From CAYMEK01 sp964389305 (GTDB lineage Bacteria > Spirochaetota > Spirochaetia > SZUA-6 > DRHE01): a DNA stretch of 64,000 nucleotides. The notes beneath the pieces are model-generated. The model made no database searches. It saw only the letters and a list, made by a program, of their open reading frames with translations, and was not told the origin of the DNA. The stretch is taken from assembly GCA_964389305.1 (NCBI GenBank), contig CAYMEK010000017.1, positions 1-64,000 on the forward strand, in the 5' to 3' direction. This document shows positions 1-8,150 of the stretch, one piece after another. Position 1 is the stretch's first letter. Every line of letters begins with the position of its first letter. The position numbers and the translations under genes are program-made.

Positions 1-480
1 AACATGCGCCTGGGAAGCGGCATCGCCCGGGTCAAGGAGATGCTGGAAAGAGGGATCACCGTGTCCCTGGCCGTGGACGGCTCGGCCTCCAATGATGCCT
101 CCGATTTTCTGGCCGAGATGCGGCAGGCGCTGCTGCTGCAGCGGGTACGCTACGGCGCCGATGCCCTCACTGCGACCGATGTATTCGCCCTGGCTACCCG
201 CCACGGCGCCAAAGTTCTGAACTTCCCGCAGATCGGCAGAATCGCCGAAGGTTGGGGCGCCGATCTGGCTCTGTTCGACCTGCACAGGCTGGAGTACGCG
301 GGATCGCTGTCGGACCCCCTGGCTGCCCTTCTGTTCGCAGGCATCGACCATCGCAGCGAGTATACGATCATCGGCGGCAGGGTGGTGGTGGACAGAGGCC
401 GCCTGACCGGAGTGGAAGAGGAGGAGCTGACCGCCAGGACTAACCGGGCCTCAGCCCGGCTTCTCAGCTCCGGCGGCTGA
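1..480 (+). CDS. 8-oxoguanine deaminase-like amidohydrolase, C-terminal part
   Basis: The reading frame is open from base 1, so the gene starts outside the window and only about the last 160 residues are present. The segment has the late amidohydrolase motif V-D-G-S-A-S-N-D near bases 73-96; its first Asp (bases 76-78) is a metal or catalytic residue in the cytosine-deaminase/TrzN-like branch. It is followed by the helix with ATRHGAKVL and the closing beta segment (GWGADLALFDL, GGRVVVDRG) typical of the family. The wording of the motif best matches hydroxydechloroatrazine ethylaminohydrolase-like enzymes now called 8-oxoguanine deaminase, which act in purine salvage in the cytoplasm. The metal-binding histidines lie outside the window, so substrate is inferred from the tail only; another purine or triazine deaminase is possible. 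Confidence 0.75.
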   Translation, partial: NMRLGSGIARVKEMLERGITVSLAVDGSASNDASDFLAEMRQALLLQRVRYGADALTATDVFALATRHGAKVLNFPQIGRIAEGWGADLALFDLHRLEYAGSLSDPLAALLFAGIDHRSEYTIIGGRVVVDRGRLTGVEEEELTARTNRASARLLSSGG

Positions 481-586
481 CGCTCCGCTCGGAGTTTTTC
501 TGCGCTGCACGGGCGGACGGTGGAAGGCCATCCGGTGCAAAGACGGCCGTTGGAACACCGGGAGGCCTATCCTGCGCCTTCCCCTT

Positions 587-2398
587 TCAGTTCCCGGCCA
601 GGAGCTGTTCGACCTGCTCGAGCAGCCGCCCGGCAGAAAAAGGCTTGCTGAGAAAGGGCAGACCCTTTTCGTAAACGCCATGCTCTCCGAGCCGGTCCTG
701 AGGGTAGCCCGAGATGAGCAGACACCGCAGACCCGGTATCCGCTCCCGTGCTCGCTCGCAGAGATCCACTCCGCTGATTCCCGGCATTACCAGGTCGCTC
801 ACGATCAACCCGATGTTTGCGCTCGAGTCGGAGCAGATCTCCAAAGCCCGATCTCCGCTCGACGCTTCCAGCGTTTTGTAGCCGTTTCGCTTCAGCACGT
901 CGATGATGAAGCTGCGCACTCCGGGCTCATCCTCGACCACCAGTACGGCGCTCTCACCGCTTGCCTCCTTCACGGCGATAGGGGGCTCAGAGGGCTCCAC
1001 CCCTATACCCCGCTTTTCGACCTGGGGTAGCAGGAGTTCGAAGGTCGTGCCTTTTTTCGGCTCGCTCGAAGCATAGATGTACCCACCGGTCTGCTTGATT
1101 ATCCCGTAAACTGTGGATAGCCCCAGCCCGGTTCCCTTGCCCAGCTCTTTGGTAGTGAAAAAGGGCTCGAAGATATGACTGAGGATGTCCGGGCTCATTC
1201 CCTCCCCCGTATCACTGAACTCCATCAGCACGTACTTCCCGACCACCAGACCGGGGCGCCGTTCCACGTACTCCGCTCCGGCAGTGAAATTGACAATCCG
1301 AACGGCTATCCTTCCGCCCCGCGGCATGGCGTCCCTGGAATTGACCGCCAGGTTGAGAATCACCTGCTGGATTTGATCCGGATCGGCCCGGACCTTCCAC
1401 AGCTCCCTGTCGCTTTCTATCGCAAGTTCCACATCCTCGCCGATCAGCCGGCGCAACATCTGCTCGGCTCTGCGAACCAGCTCTCCCAGGTCGACCATCC
1501 TCAAACGGAAAATCTGTTTACGGCTGAAGGCCAGGAGCTGGCGGGTCAGGAATGAGGCCCTGTCGGCGGCGGAGCGAATCTCCCGGACTTCCGAGCCCAG
1601 AGGGCCTTCGGGCCCTACCTGGTTGAGAAGCAACTCGCAGTAACCGCTGATCACCGTGAGAAGGTTGTTGAAATCGTGGGCGATTCCGCCCGCCAGGCGT
1701 CCTATGGACTCCAGACGCTGGGAACGGCGAAGCTGCTCTTCCATGTCCTTGCGAACCCTCAAGTCGCGGGCGATGGAAAGCACCAGCGAGCGCCCGCCGT
1801 AATCGAAAAGCCGGCTGCTGATCTCCACGGGGATCCTACTCTCGTCTTTGCCGATCAACACCTGTTCGAAGATCAGATGCCTGCGCTCCCGTAATCTCCG
1901 AGTGGCGAGAGGCTGGGACTCGCTGTACTGCGGCGTGGTAACCTCCCTGGGGCTCCGGCGCAGGAGCTCCTCCCGCGAGTACCCGAGCAGCTGGCAGGCT
2001 ATATCATTGACCTCAATGAACCGGCCCGGACGGCCCTTTCCATCGTAACCGTGCATGAAAATCGCATCGTTTACGCTGTTGAACAGCACTTCGTAGCGCT
2101 GACTGCTCAGCCGCCGTTCCCGTTCCGAAACCCGCCGCAGGTGAGCGTAGAAAAGAAAAATGAAGAGCACGGGTATCAGAGCGACCACATACCCCTCGTA
2201 GTTCTCGAGGGCGTGGCTTATGCCGGCCCATTCAAGAAGATTGCCCAGATTGTGAAGAAGGGACAGGGCGAGCAGCGCGGTCAACATGATCTTGACGTCA
2301 CGGCTCACAGTAACCCTGGAGGCCGCCGCCAGCATAACCAGGGTGAATAGAGTTACCAGCAGCGAGGCGGCATCGAGAACCGTAATCGGGGTGATCAC
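587..2398 (-). CDS. hybrid PAS sensor histidine kinase with C-terminal receiver domain
   Basis: Predicted 603-residue inner-membrane kinase. Three hydrophobic segments fill residues 8-85, then a PAS domain (about 100-215), a HisKA domain with the phospho-accepting His241 in GGIAHDFNNLL, an HATPase domain (N-box Asn353, G1 DTGEGMS near 396-402, G2 GKGTGLGL near 420), and a receiver domain (485-603) with Asp535 and Lys585. The HDFNNLL H-box plus receiver places it in the PAS-HK-REC hybrid group. I chose the GTG at 2398 because it overlaps the stop of the upstream small membrane gene (GTGA), which suggests coupled translation; an ATG 11 codons further upstream would overlap that gene more. No output-domain regulator lies nearby, so the phosphorelay partner is unknown. 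The membrane segments have no large external loop, so the signal is probably sensed in the membrane or by the PAS domain. Confidence 0.9.
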   Translation of the reverse strand: MITPITVLDAASLLVTLFTLVMLAAASRVTVSRDVKIMLTALLALSLLHNLGNLLEWAGISHALENYEGYVVALIPVLFIFLFYAHLRRVSERERRLSSQRYEVLFNSVNDAIFMHGYDGKGRPGRFIEVNDIACQLLGYSREELLRRSPREVTTPQYSESQPLATRRLRERRHLIFEQVLIGKDESRIPVEISSRLFDYGGRSLVLSIARDLRVRKDMEEQLRRSQRLESIGRLAGGIAHDFNNLLTVISGYCELLLNQVGPEGPLGSEVREIRSAADRASFLTRQLLAFSRKQIFRLRMVDLGELVRRAEQMLRRLIGEDVELAIESDRELWKVRADPDQIQQVILNLAVNSRDAMPRGGRIAVRIVNFTAGAEYVERRPGLVVGKYVLMEFSDTGEGMSPDILSHIFEPFFTTKELGKGTGLGLSTVYGIIKQTGGYIYASSEPKKGTTFELLLPQVEKRGIGVEPSEPPIAVKEASGESAVLVVEDEPGVRSFIIDVLKRNGYKTLEASSGDRALEICSDSSANIGLIVSDLVMPGISGVDLCERARERIPGLRCLLISGYPQDRLGEHGVYEKGLPFLSKPFSAGRLLEQVEQLLAGN

Positions 2399-2667
2399 TG
2401 CGCTGCCTTTCCCCTGACCAGGCCGATACACCAGAGCAAGACCAGGACGGAGCTGGCAAAGTAGGAAAGGTGCTCGAGCAGATTCAAGACACCGGGCCAG
2501 AAAAATCCCTCCAGCACAGTAAAGACCCAGGCTGCCAGCAGGAAGTTGAAGCCGGCCACCAGCAGAGCCATGACCCGAGGCCGCTTCAGGCGCTTCCTGT
2601 TGATCAGAATGAAGACCAGCCCGCCCAGCCCGAGAATTAGCTGGATAACCTCATTTTCCAGGATCAT
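2395..2667 (-). CDS. small three-helix membrane protein, partner of the kinase
   Basis: A 90-residue protein made almost entirely of three predicted membrane helices (about residues 5-22, 32-52 and 60-83) with a short basic loop between the first two. Its TGA stop overlaps the GTG start of the downstream histidine kinase, so the two are almost certainly co-translated. The kinase itself begins with similar hydrophobic segments, so this protein could complete its sensory membrane module. I do not recognise a family. A purine-rich AGAAGGA stretch lies directly before the ATG, slightly closer than is ideal. Confidence 0.65.
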   Translation of the reverse strand: MILENEVIQLILGLGGLVFILINRKRLKRPRVMALLVAGFNFLLAAWVFTVLEGFFWPGVLNLLEHLSYFASSVLVLLWCIGLVRGKAAQ

Positions 2668-2778
2668 TCCTTCTTACCCTAACTGTAGCCGGTAGCGTGC
2701 CGTCTTTTCAACCTTTTTTCATTCAATCCAGCTCCGCCGCTGGAAGGAGACGACAGGCTTCCCCGACCGCCGGGCTGC

Positions 2779-3360
2779 TCAACAGAAAATCCCCAGTACC
2801 AGATCCTCCAGCCTGAGCTTGGGAACGTGGTGGACCCGGTCTTCCGTCCGGTAATAGGTGAGAGAGTCGCCCTGAGCCACGTTCTCCAGCTCCACCCGCT
2901 CGACCGGCTTACCCAGGGCGATCACGAGCTGCAATTCCTGGTCAGCCGCCAGATCGAGCCGCCTCCGCAGCTCCTCCTTACGGATACTGCCCAGTATACA
3001 GGCACCCAAGCCCTTACTTACCGCACCCAAAACGATGGTCTGAGCGGCTACGCCCAGATCCACCCGCAGCCAGTCCCAGCCGGATTTGTCGGCCGTGATC
3101 ACGATGTAGCCTGCCGGCCGCTCTCCCTCCTCCGGTCCGGGCCAATCGGGAAGAGAGGCTGCCCAGCCCAGGGTCTCGAAGATCCTCTGGTTGTACTCCG
3201 GCGAACAGGAAAGCATGTAGCGCAGGAGCTGGCGGTTCCCGGTGGAGGGAGTGTTGCGGGCCAGCTCTACCAGCTCCAGCAGGACCTCCTTGGACAATCT
3301 GTGGCTCTGATCGAAACGTCGATACGAGCGGCCTGCGAGCACGATGTCTTTGAAGTCCAT
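2779..3360 (-). CDS. nitroreductase-family flavoprotein
   Basis: A 193-residue cytoplasmic protein of the FMN-dependent nitroreductase fold. It begins with the family signature (RSYRRF near residues 11-16, then the helix and the NTPSTGNRQ segment that contacts FMN) and has the central GLGACILGSI stretch that binds the flavin phosphate. The C-terminal part (SLTYYRTEDRVHHVPK) resembles the short group often found in anaerobes. The frame stays open for 39 codons further upstream, but the ATG at 3360 has an ideal GGAGG five bases before it, so I start there. It would reduce nitro-aromatics, quinones or similar acceptors with NAD(P)H; the physiological substrate cannot be told. It stands alone on the minus strand. 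Confidence 0.85.
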   Translation of the reverse strand: MDFKDIVLAGRSYRRFDQSHRLSKEVLLELVELARNTPSTGNRQLLRYMLSCSPEYNQRIFETLGWAASLPDWPGPEEGERPAGYIVITADKSGWDWLRVDLGVAAQTIVLGAVSKGLGACILGSIRKEELRRRLDLAADQELQLVIALGKPVERVELENVAQGDSLTYYRTEDRVHHVPKLRLEDLVLGIFC

Positions 3361-3614
3361 CCCCACCTCCTGAATCGCATTATTGAGCATATTTTCACCG
3401 TTTTCCGGCAGCTTGGCAACCGATTCCTGCTCCTGGGGCGTTTCGTGAGCAGGGCAGCACTGGTGGAAGACCTCCACGAGTGGGGACTTCAGCAGCGCCG
3501 GTGAATCGGCTATAATTCCTCAAAAGGCGCTCATGCCGAAGTAGACGGTGGCGGCAAGTGGCCGGGGACGGCAAGCGGCCGGTGGTTTTTCTATTCTTTG
3601 TAGAGGATACTCGA

Positions 3615-4115
3615 ATGCGGCACAGACTGACTCTGCGCTCCAATCCACGGCTGATCGTTCTCATCCTGCTCCTTATCGGGCTGCCGGCCGGCGGCCTCCT
3701 TCTGCTGATCTACGCCGGACTCCCGCTCGGAATCCTTGGCCTCGCCGCCGCTGGCTATCTGGACTATACCATGCTGCGTTTCCTGCACGGCCATGCACGC
3801 AGTTGGGTGGAAACCACGGAATCGGAGCTCACCTGCCGCATGCCGGACGGGGAGCTGTTCTCCTTTCCCTGGGATTCGATTACGCTGGCCGGGTATTGTA
3901 CCCAGGAACGTGGGCGTCCCTTCCTGTTCGTCTGCGACCTGCGGGCGGACAAGCTGGTAACGATTCCCAAGGAATACAGCGATTTCGACATCCTGCATTC
4001 CGAGATACGAGCGCGCACGCCTTTTCGCAAGCTGTCCCTGGCTCGCGGGGAGACGATCCGGGACAGGCTGCAGAATATCCTGGAGATAGAAAAGCCCCCG
4101 GACTCCTCGGGCTAA
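3615..4115 (+). CDS. small membrane protein with C-terminal cytosolic domain
   Basis: A 166-residue protein with a basic N-terminus, two adjacent hydrophobic helices (about residues 12-32 and 34-50) and a soluble remainder of about 110 residues rich in beta-strand patterns, including a W-D-S-I-T-L step common in bacterial PH-like (YcxB or DUF304-type) domains. That resemblance is weak. The ATG at 3615 was chosen because the preceding in-frame codons lack a ribosome site, while a GAGG sits 8 bases upstream of this ATG. It runs towards the TIR gene and ends 33 bases before that gene's stop. Function unknown. Confidence 0.6.
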   Translation: MRHRLTLRSNPRLIVLILLLIGLPAGGLLLLIYAGLPLGILGLAAAGYLDYTMLRFLHGHARSWVETTESELTCRMPDGELFSFPWDSITLAGYCTQERGRPFLFVCDLRADKLVTIPKEYSDFDILHSEIRARTPFRKLSLARGETIRDRLQNILEIEKPPDSSG

Positions 4116-4148
4116 GATCGGCCCCGAATCCCAACCTCAGGCGGTATT

Positions 4149-5297
4149 TCAGTTGTGAAGCTCGTTGCTCAACACCCGCTTGAGCTTATCGATGAACTCC
4201 TTATCGACCATCTCGAATTTGTTGAAGTACTGCACGGTTCCGATCTGAAGCAGCAGCCCTTCGGAGAGCCCGGTGTTTTTCAGGTAGATCACTAGGATGT
4301 TCTTGTTTGCGCTGGTGGCCAGGTTGATCTCATTGCGTACATTGCGGGATTCCACCGCGGTAGGGCTCATGAACACCATGAACTGCGTACTTTCCAGTAT
4401 CGCCTTGCCCACCACTTCCGGCCACTCGTCGCCGGGCTCGATCCCCTCATCGTACCAGATCCGGTAACGGCTGGAATTGAGCTGCTTGATGACGCTGAAT
4501 ACCTCCTTCATATCCGGATGGGAATAGCTGACGAAAATATAGGGCATGGTGCCCCGGTAGGCGGGAAAAGGAGGCCGAACGGCCGGAGCCTTTTTCTCCA
4601 CACCGTGGGCCGCCAAGGCTTTCCGCAGCGCGCCTCGCTTCGCGGCCTGGGATTTCCTGGCCGCGCTCACTTTTTTCCCAGCGCGCGGCTTCTTCGCCCC
4701 CGCCGGCCGCGCCGCAGCCTTGCGAGTGGTCCCGGCTGCTTTCTTCAAGGCGCCGGGCCGGCGAGCTGAGGCCTTACGGGTCGCCGTCCTGGCCGTCTTC
4801 CTCACGCGCTTCCTGGCCGCGGCCGTGCCGGTGGTTGCGGAGGCCGAGACCCTGCCGGCCGTTTTCCGTCCGGTCACGGTGCTGCTTCTTCCGGCAGCCT
4901 TCTTCGCCCCGGTTCTCTTCTTTGGCGTCAAGCTCTTCTTTAAAGAGCGTTTTTTAGCCGTAGCGCCACTGCGGGCAGAGGTCTTACCGGAAGCTGTCTG
5001 TCGAGTGGAAGCCTTGGCCGCAGTAGCTCTTCTCCCCGCCTTCCTGGTCGCCGGTTTACGGGTGCCGCTCTTTCCTTTCCCCGCCTTTTTGGCCTTCGCA
5101 CCCGCTGCGCTCTTCTTCGCTGCGACGCTCTTAGTACGGCCGCTCCTGGCCCGGGCGCTTTTCAGCTTCCCGGAGCCGGTCGCTTTCTTGCTTGCCGTCC
5201 TGCCCGCCTTTTTTACGGAGCTTTTCCTCCCCGCGGCTTTCCTGCCCCTTCCCGCGCGTGCTGATTTCGCACCTGTGGAGCTACTCTTCTTAAGCAT
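4149..5297 (-). CDS. TIR-domain protein with histone H1-like Lys/Ala-rich tail
   Basis: A 382-residue protein in two very different halves. Residues 1 to about 245 are a low-complexity, strongly basic tail of Lys, Ala, Arg, Ser, Thr and Gly with repeated KKAG, RKA, AKK and GAKK blocks, like histone H1 or bacterial Hc1/AlgP-type tails that bind nucleic acid. Residues about 252-375 form a TIR domain: the opening YIFVSYSHPD strand, the WYDEGIEPGDEW BB-loop region, the MVFMSP strand, and an E-R-N-E helix in which Glu323 sits where catalytic TIR NADases carry their glutamate. The ATG at 5297 follows a GGGGAG at good distance; a GTG six codons upstream is the other start. The gene lies 36 bases after the TPR-SLOG-cyclase gene on the same strand and is probably co-transcribed. 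NAD+ cleavage or cyclic-ADPR-type signal synthesis is inferred from the family. I know of no named system with this tail. Confidence 0.85.
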   Translation of the reverse strand: MLKKSSSTGAKSARAGRGRKAAGRKSSVKKAGRTASKKATGSGKLKSARARSGRTKSVAAKKSAAGAKAKKAGKGKSGTRKPATRKAGRRATAAKASTRQTASGKTSARSGATAKKRSLKKSLTPKKRTGAKKAAGRSSTVTGRKTAGRVSASATTGTAAARKRVRKTARTATRKASARRPGALKKAAGTTRKAAARPAGAKKPRAGKKVSAARKSQAAKRGALRKALAAHGVEKKAPAVRPPFPAYRGTMPYIFVSYSHPDMKEVFSVIKQLNSSRYRIWYDEGIEPGDEWPEVVGKAILESTQFMVFMSPTAVESRNVRNEINLATSANKNILVIYLKNTGLSEGLLLQIGTVQYFNKFEMVDKEFIDKLKRVLSNELHN

Positions 5298-5333
5298 ACC
5301 GTCTGCTCTCCCCACCTTGAATCATCGGTCAAA

Positions 5334-7304
5334 TCACTCTATCTCAGTTTTCCTTTTTATATGATATATCGGGTAACTGCCGAACTCCTTCGGCAGGACG
5401 ATGACACCGACGTACTTGCACTCCAGGAGACTATTGCGGTTGGCCAGCAGAAAAGCCGCAAACGGCTCGCTGGCGTACACATTTCCGGGACTGGTGATGG
5501 GCTCGATCCGCGCCGCCTGGTTGACGTGGGAGCCGAAAAAGTTTAGCCGCCTGAGCACCGGTTCCTGGGCAAAGTATACCGGCCCGACATGGAGGCCGAT
5601 GCGGATGTTGAGGTCCCCGGGAAGACCCAGAGTTTCCCAGTCTGTCTCCCGGACCATGTCCCTGAGCTCCATCGCATATTCCGCCGCGGACAGCAGATCC
5701 TCGAACACGAAACAGATCGCATCCCCCCAAATGTTCTTGTAGATCGGCTTGTAGCCGGAGTTCCTCAGGCGGCTGGAAAGCGTACCGAGAAATCCCTTGA
5801 TGTAGCGGGGAAATTGCTCCTCCTCCAAACGGCTGAACCCGACCAGGTCGGCGAACAGTATGGCCACGATCTCTCGCCCCACTTCATCCGGGCGTCCCCG
5901 GAAACGGCCGCGGAGGCCGCGAATCCCGGCCGGGGGCCTGCGACGCGCGATGATGCGGCTCCTGCCTCGCGGGAGATCCACCAGCTCGCCGCTCCGGCTG
6001 TCGATTACGCTCAGGGGAAATCCCAGGGATTCCCATATTTCGACGAACTCGGAGGTTCCTCCCGCCGCCCCGTTGCGGTTCCTGTCCCAAACCGCAATCA
6101 GATGAGGTTCGGTCTCCAGGAGCTGACTTCTCAGGATCGCCTGTCCCATGATAATGGTGTTGGCATAGGCGAAAAGAAGGTCATCCCCCCCGTAGCGACC
6201 GCGGTTGGCCTGGCTTATCTTGAAGGCTCGGGCCAGAGCCCGGTCCGCGCGGTTTATCCACTCTTCGCCGGCGAAGTTCACACTGGTGTGGTAAAAATCC
6301 TCCCGGTCGAACGGCAGGATGACGTTGCTTTCGCCTCCCCTGGCCTGCAGGCACTCGAGAAAAAGGACATCCGAGCCGCAGGCGGCCGAGGAGTAGCCGA
6401 TGCTGCCTCGAAGCCGGTGCAGTAGCTGCCCGATCTGTTCTTTCACCTTCAGCACGGAAGCGAACGGAAAGCGGGGTTTTCTGCGGGTCGGAGCATCGAG
6501 CATGTGGCCGGTGAAGGCCAGCACCGGAGGGATCTTCAAAGCAGCCAGCACCTCCTCCTCTACCTCGGTATAGCGGCTGAGGAGCTTCAACTGGCGCTTG
6601 GTGCTGGCCAGGCTGGCATAGTTTTTGTCGGCTATCCTGCGCGCCAGGGAGTAGTACCTGAGCGCCTCATTGTGTTTCCCTAACAGGATGAAGGCTTCGC
6701 CGAGGGTGGCGATCAGCCAGTAGTCTCTCTTGTTTTCCTCCTGCTTGAGACTGCCGCTGCAGATGTTGATCACCATCCGGGCCAGCTTGCGGGCCCTTCC
6801 CATGTCGCCCATGATCAGGCTCAAGGAAGCGGCATTGATCCCAGAATAATTGCCCCGTGTGGAAATAAACGCTTTGAGGTAGAGGTTGCGGGATTTGTTC
6901 AGGTAGGAGTTCTTGGGAGCCCCGCCGCTGGAAATCAGCCACATCTCCTTGTAGACCCGGCCCAGAATCCCGAGAGTCTCCTCGTCCATGTGCCCTTCTC
7001 GGACCAGATTGCCGAGAAGGTCCCGAGCTTTCAGCAGATACCCGCATTTGATCAGGGACAGTCCGAATAGCTGGGTCAGGCGCAGGTTGCCGGGGAAATG
7101 GCGCAAGCCGTCCTCGAGCACATCGTAGGCGAACATGGTCTGCCCGACCTTGTCGGCCAGCTCTCCCAGGCGGATGTAGAAATAGGGTTCCCGGGCCCAC
7201 ATCGATTCGTCCCTGGCGGACCACAGATCGTGGATCGCCGTGCTCAGATCCGCCCGCTTCTGGTCCAGGTACTTGTCGAAGCTCTGCTTATCACCATCGA
7301 TCAT
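5334..7304 (-). CDS. TPR - SLOG-like - class III nucleotide cyclase protein
   Basis: A 656-residue soluble protein. Residues 35-250 are helical TPR-type repeats like those of DUF4071/TRAFs-binding proteins. Residues 258-440 look like a Rossmann-type SLOG nucleotide-binding domain (AFTGHMLD near 263, SAACGSDVLF near 306, ILPFDREDF near 329). Residues 478-615 are a class III adenylate/guanylate cyclase domain with both metal Asp residues (Asp486 in FADLVGF, Asp528 in WGD) and the transition-state pair Asn595 and Arg599. The two base-choosing positions hold Asn524 and Asn588 instead of Lys/Asp (adenylate) or Glu/Cys (guanylate), so the product should not be assumed to be cAMP. There are no membrane segments. 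The TIR gene follows 36 bases downstream and a ComFB gene diverges upstream. Domain calls are by motif; the SLOG call is the least certain. Confidence 0.85.
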   Translation of the reverse strand: MIDGDKQSFDKYLDQKRADLSTAIHDLWSARDESMWAREPYFYIRLGELADKVGQTMFAYDVLEDGLRHFPGNLRLTQLFGLSLIKCGYLLKARDLLGNLVREGHMDEETLGILGRVYKEMWLISSGGAPKNSYLNKSRNLYLKAFISTRGNYSGINAASLSLIMGDMGRARKLARMVINICSGSLKQEENKRDYWLIATLGEAFILLGKHNEALRYYSLARRIADKNYASLASTKRQLKLLSRYTEVEEEVLAALKIPPVLAFTGHMLDAPTRRKPRFPFASVLKVKEQIGQLLHRLRGSIGYSSAACGSDVLFLECLQARGGESNVILPFDREDFYHTSVNFAGEEWINRADRALARAFKISQANRGRYGGDDLLFAYANTIIMGQAILRSQLLETEPHLIAVWDRNRNGAAGGTSEFVEIWESLGFPLSVIDSRSGELVDLPRGRSRIIARRRPPAGIRGLRGRFRGRPDEVGREIVAILFADLVGFSRLEEEQFPRYIKGFLGTLSSRLRNSGYKPIYKNIWGDAICFVFEDLLSAAEYAMELRDMVRETDWETLGLPGDLNIRIGLHVGPVYFAQEPVLRRLNFFGSHVNQAARIEPITSPGNVYASEPFAAFLLANRNSLLECKYVGVIVLPKEFGSYPIYHIKRKTEIE

Positions 7305-7373
7305 AGTCTAACAGCGCTTTATGGCTACCAGTATACTTCATCTATTCGAAAATTAAATGCTAAAAGAGATGGC

Positions 7374-7403
7374 TTGATAATACTCGGCCTGCCGGGCTAT
7401 GCT
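7374..7403 (+). promoter_or_regulatory. candidate sigma70 promoter for the ComFB gene
   Basis: TTGATA at 7374-7379 and TATGCT at 7398-7403 with an 18-base spacer, in the 116-base AT-richer gap between the divergent cyclase and ComFB genes. The start of transcription would fall about 10 bases before the ATG at 7421, leaving a very short leader. On the opposite strand a TATACT at 7335-7330 is a possible -10 for the cyclase gene, but its -35 is poor. Confidence 0.4.
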
Positions 7404-7420
7404 GTTCAGCACACACGTTC

Positions 7421-8128
7421 ATGAAGCTGAAAAATTACCAAGAAGATCTCGTCCTCTATGTTGCCGACATCGTGATGAAGGACCGGCCGGACGTGAAAGC
7501 GAGCGGCGACCTGCTCCACGACGTGGCCGCCTACACACTCAACCGGCTGCCGCCGCGCTATATCATGAGCGAGCGGGGCTTCACTCGCCTAGCGGCCGAC
7601 CACTGGTTCGATGCGGAGAGCGATGACGGGTTAGCCGGCCTGGTGGAAGTGTTGATCCTGGTCAACAGGGCTATCGACATCGTGAAAAGCCGCCGAAAAC
7701 CCGAGAGGCAGCCGGAAGCCGCTGCAGGCGAACAGGATGAGATTCCCGATGTCCGCAAATACTGGCACAACCTTCCCTACCTGATCGGGCGGATTCTCGA
7801 CCAAAGCACCGGGAAACCCGTTCTAAATGCTTCGGTCCATATCTACATAAACAACCATGTGGCCGAGCCCGCCGAAAAAGGCTGGCTGAATCCCTATCGC
7901 ACCAACGCTGCGACCCGGGGATTTTTCAGTTTCCTGCCCAGACCGGTACGCTCCCGCTCGAAGCTCAAGCGCTTCAGCCTCAAGCTGTCCATCGAGCACG
8001 CCGAGTTCCAGCCTCTGGTACTGGAAAAAACCATAGAGACGCCGGGGGAGCTTACCACCCCGCAGTTCATCCGCAGCGACCAGATCCTCAATCTGGACAA
8101 CGCCTACCTGCGGCCCAAAGAATCCTGA
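7421..8128 (+). CDS. ComFB-domain protein with C-terminal beta-sandwich-like domain
   Basis: A 235-residue cytoplasmic protein. Residues 1-90 match the late-competence ComFB family: the opening KLKNYQEDLV helix, DRPDV near 21-25, and the hallmark NRLPPRYIMSERG (41-53). Some ComFB proteins elsewhere bind cyclic di-nucleotides such as c-di-GMP. The cysteines seen in many ComFB proteins are absent. After a charged linker (90-115), residues 118-235 look like a carboxypeptidase-regulatory-like beta-sandwich (LIGRILDQSTGKPVLNASVHIYI), which is unusual attached to ComFB. It is transcribed away from the cyclase-TIR pair across a short shared regulatory region and is followed by a DMT transporter. Its role could be a nucleotide-second-messenger receptor; that is inference from the family and the neighbours. 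Confidence 0.75.
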   Translation: MKLKNYQEDLVLYVADIVMKDRPDVKASGDLLHDVAAYTLNRLPPRYIMSERGFTRLAADHWFDAESDDGLAGLVEVLILVNRAIDIVKSRRKPERQPEAAAGEQDEIPDVRKYWHNLPYLIGRILDQSTGKPVLNASVHIYINNHVAEPAEKGWLNPYRTNAATRGFFSFLPRPVRSRSKLKRFSLKLSIEHAEFQPLVLEKTIETPGELTTPQFIRSDQILNLDNAYLRPKES

Positions 8129-8150
8129 AGCCGAATCGCGATTGTCGGCC

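Noticed and set aside
4700..5290. Long plus-strand frame opposite the Lys/Ala-rich tail
   Set aside because: It is the antisense image of a repetitive basic coding region, hydrophobic and low in complexity, with no ribosome site.
4149..7304. Standard Pycsar system
   Set aside because: The TIR protein has no recognisable cyclic-nucleotide-binding domain and the cyclase carries extra TPR and SLOG-like parts, so only a distant functional parallel is claimed.
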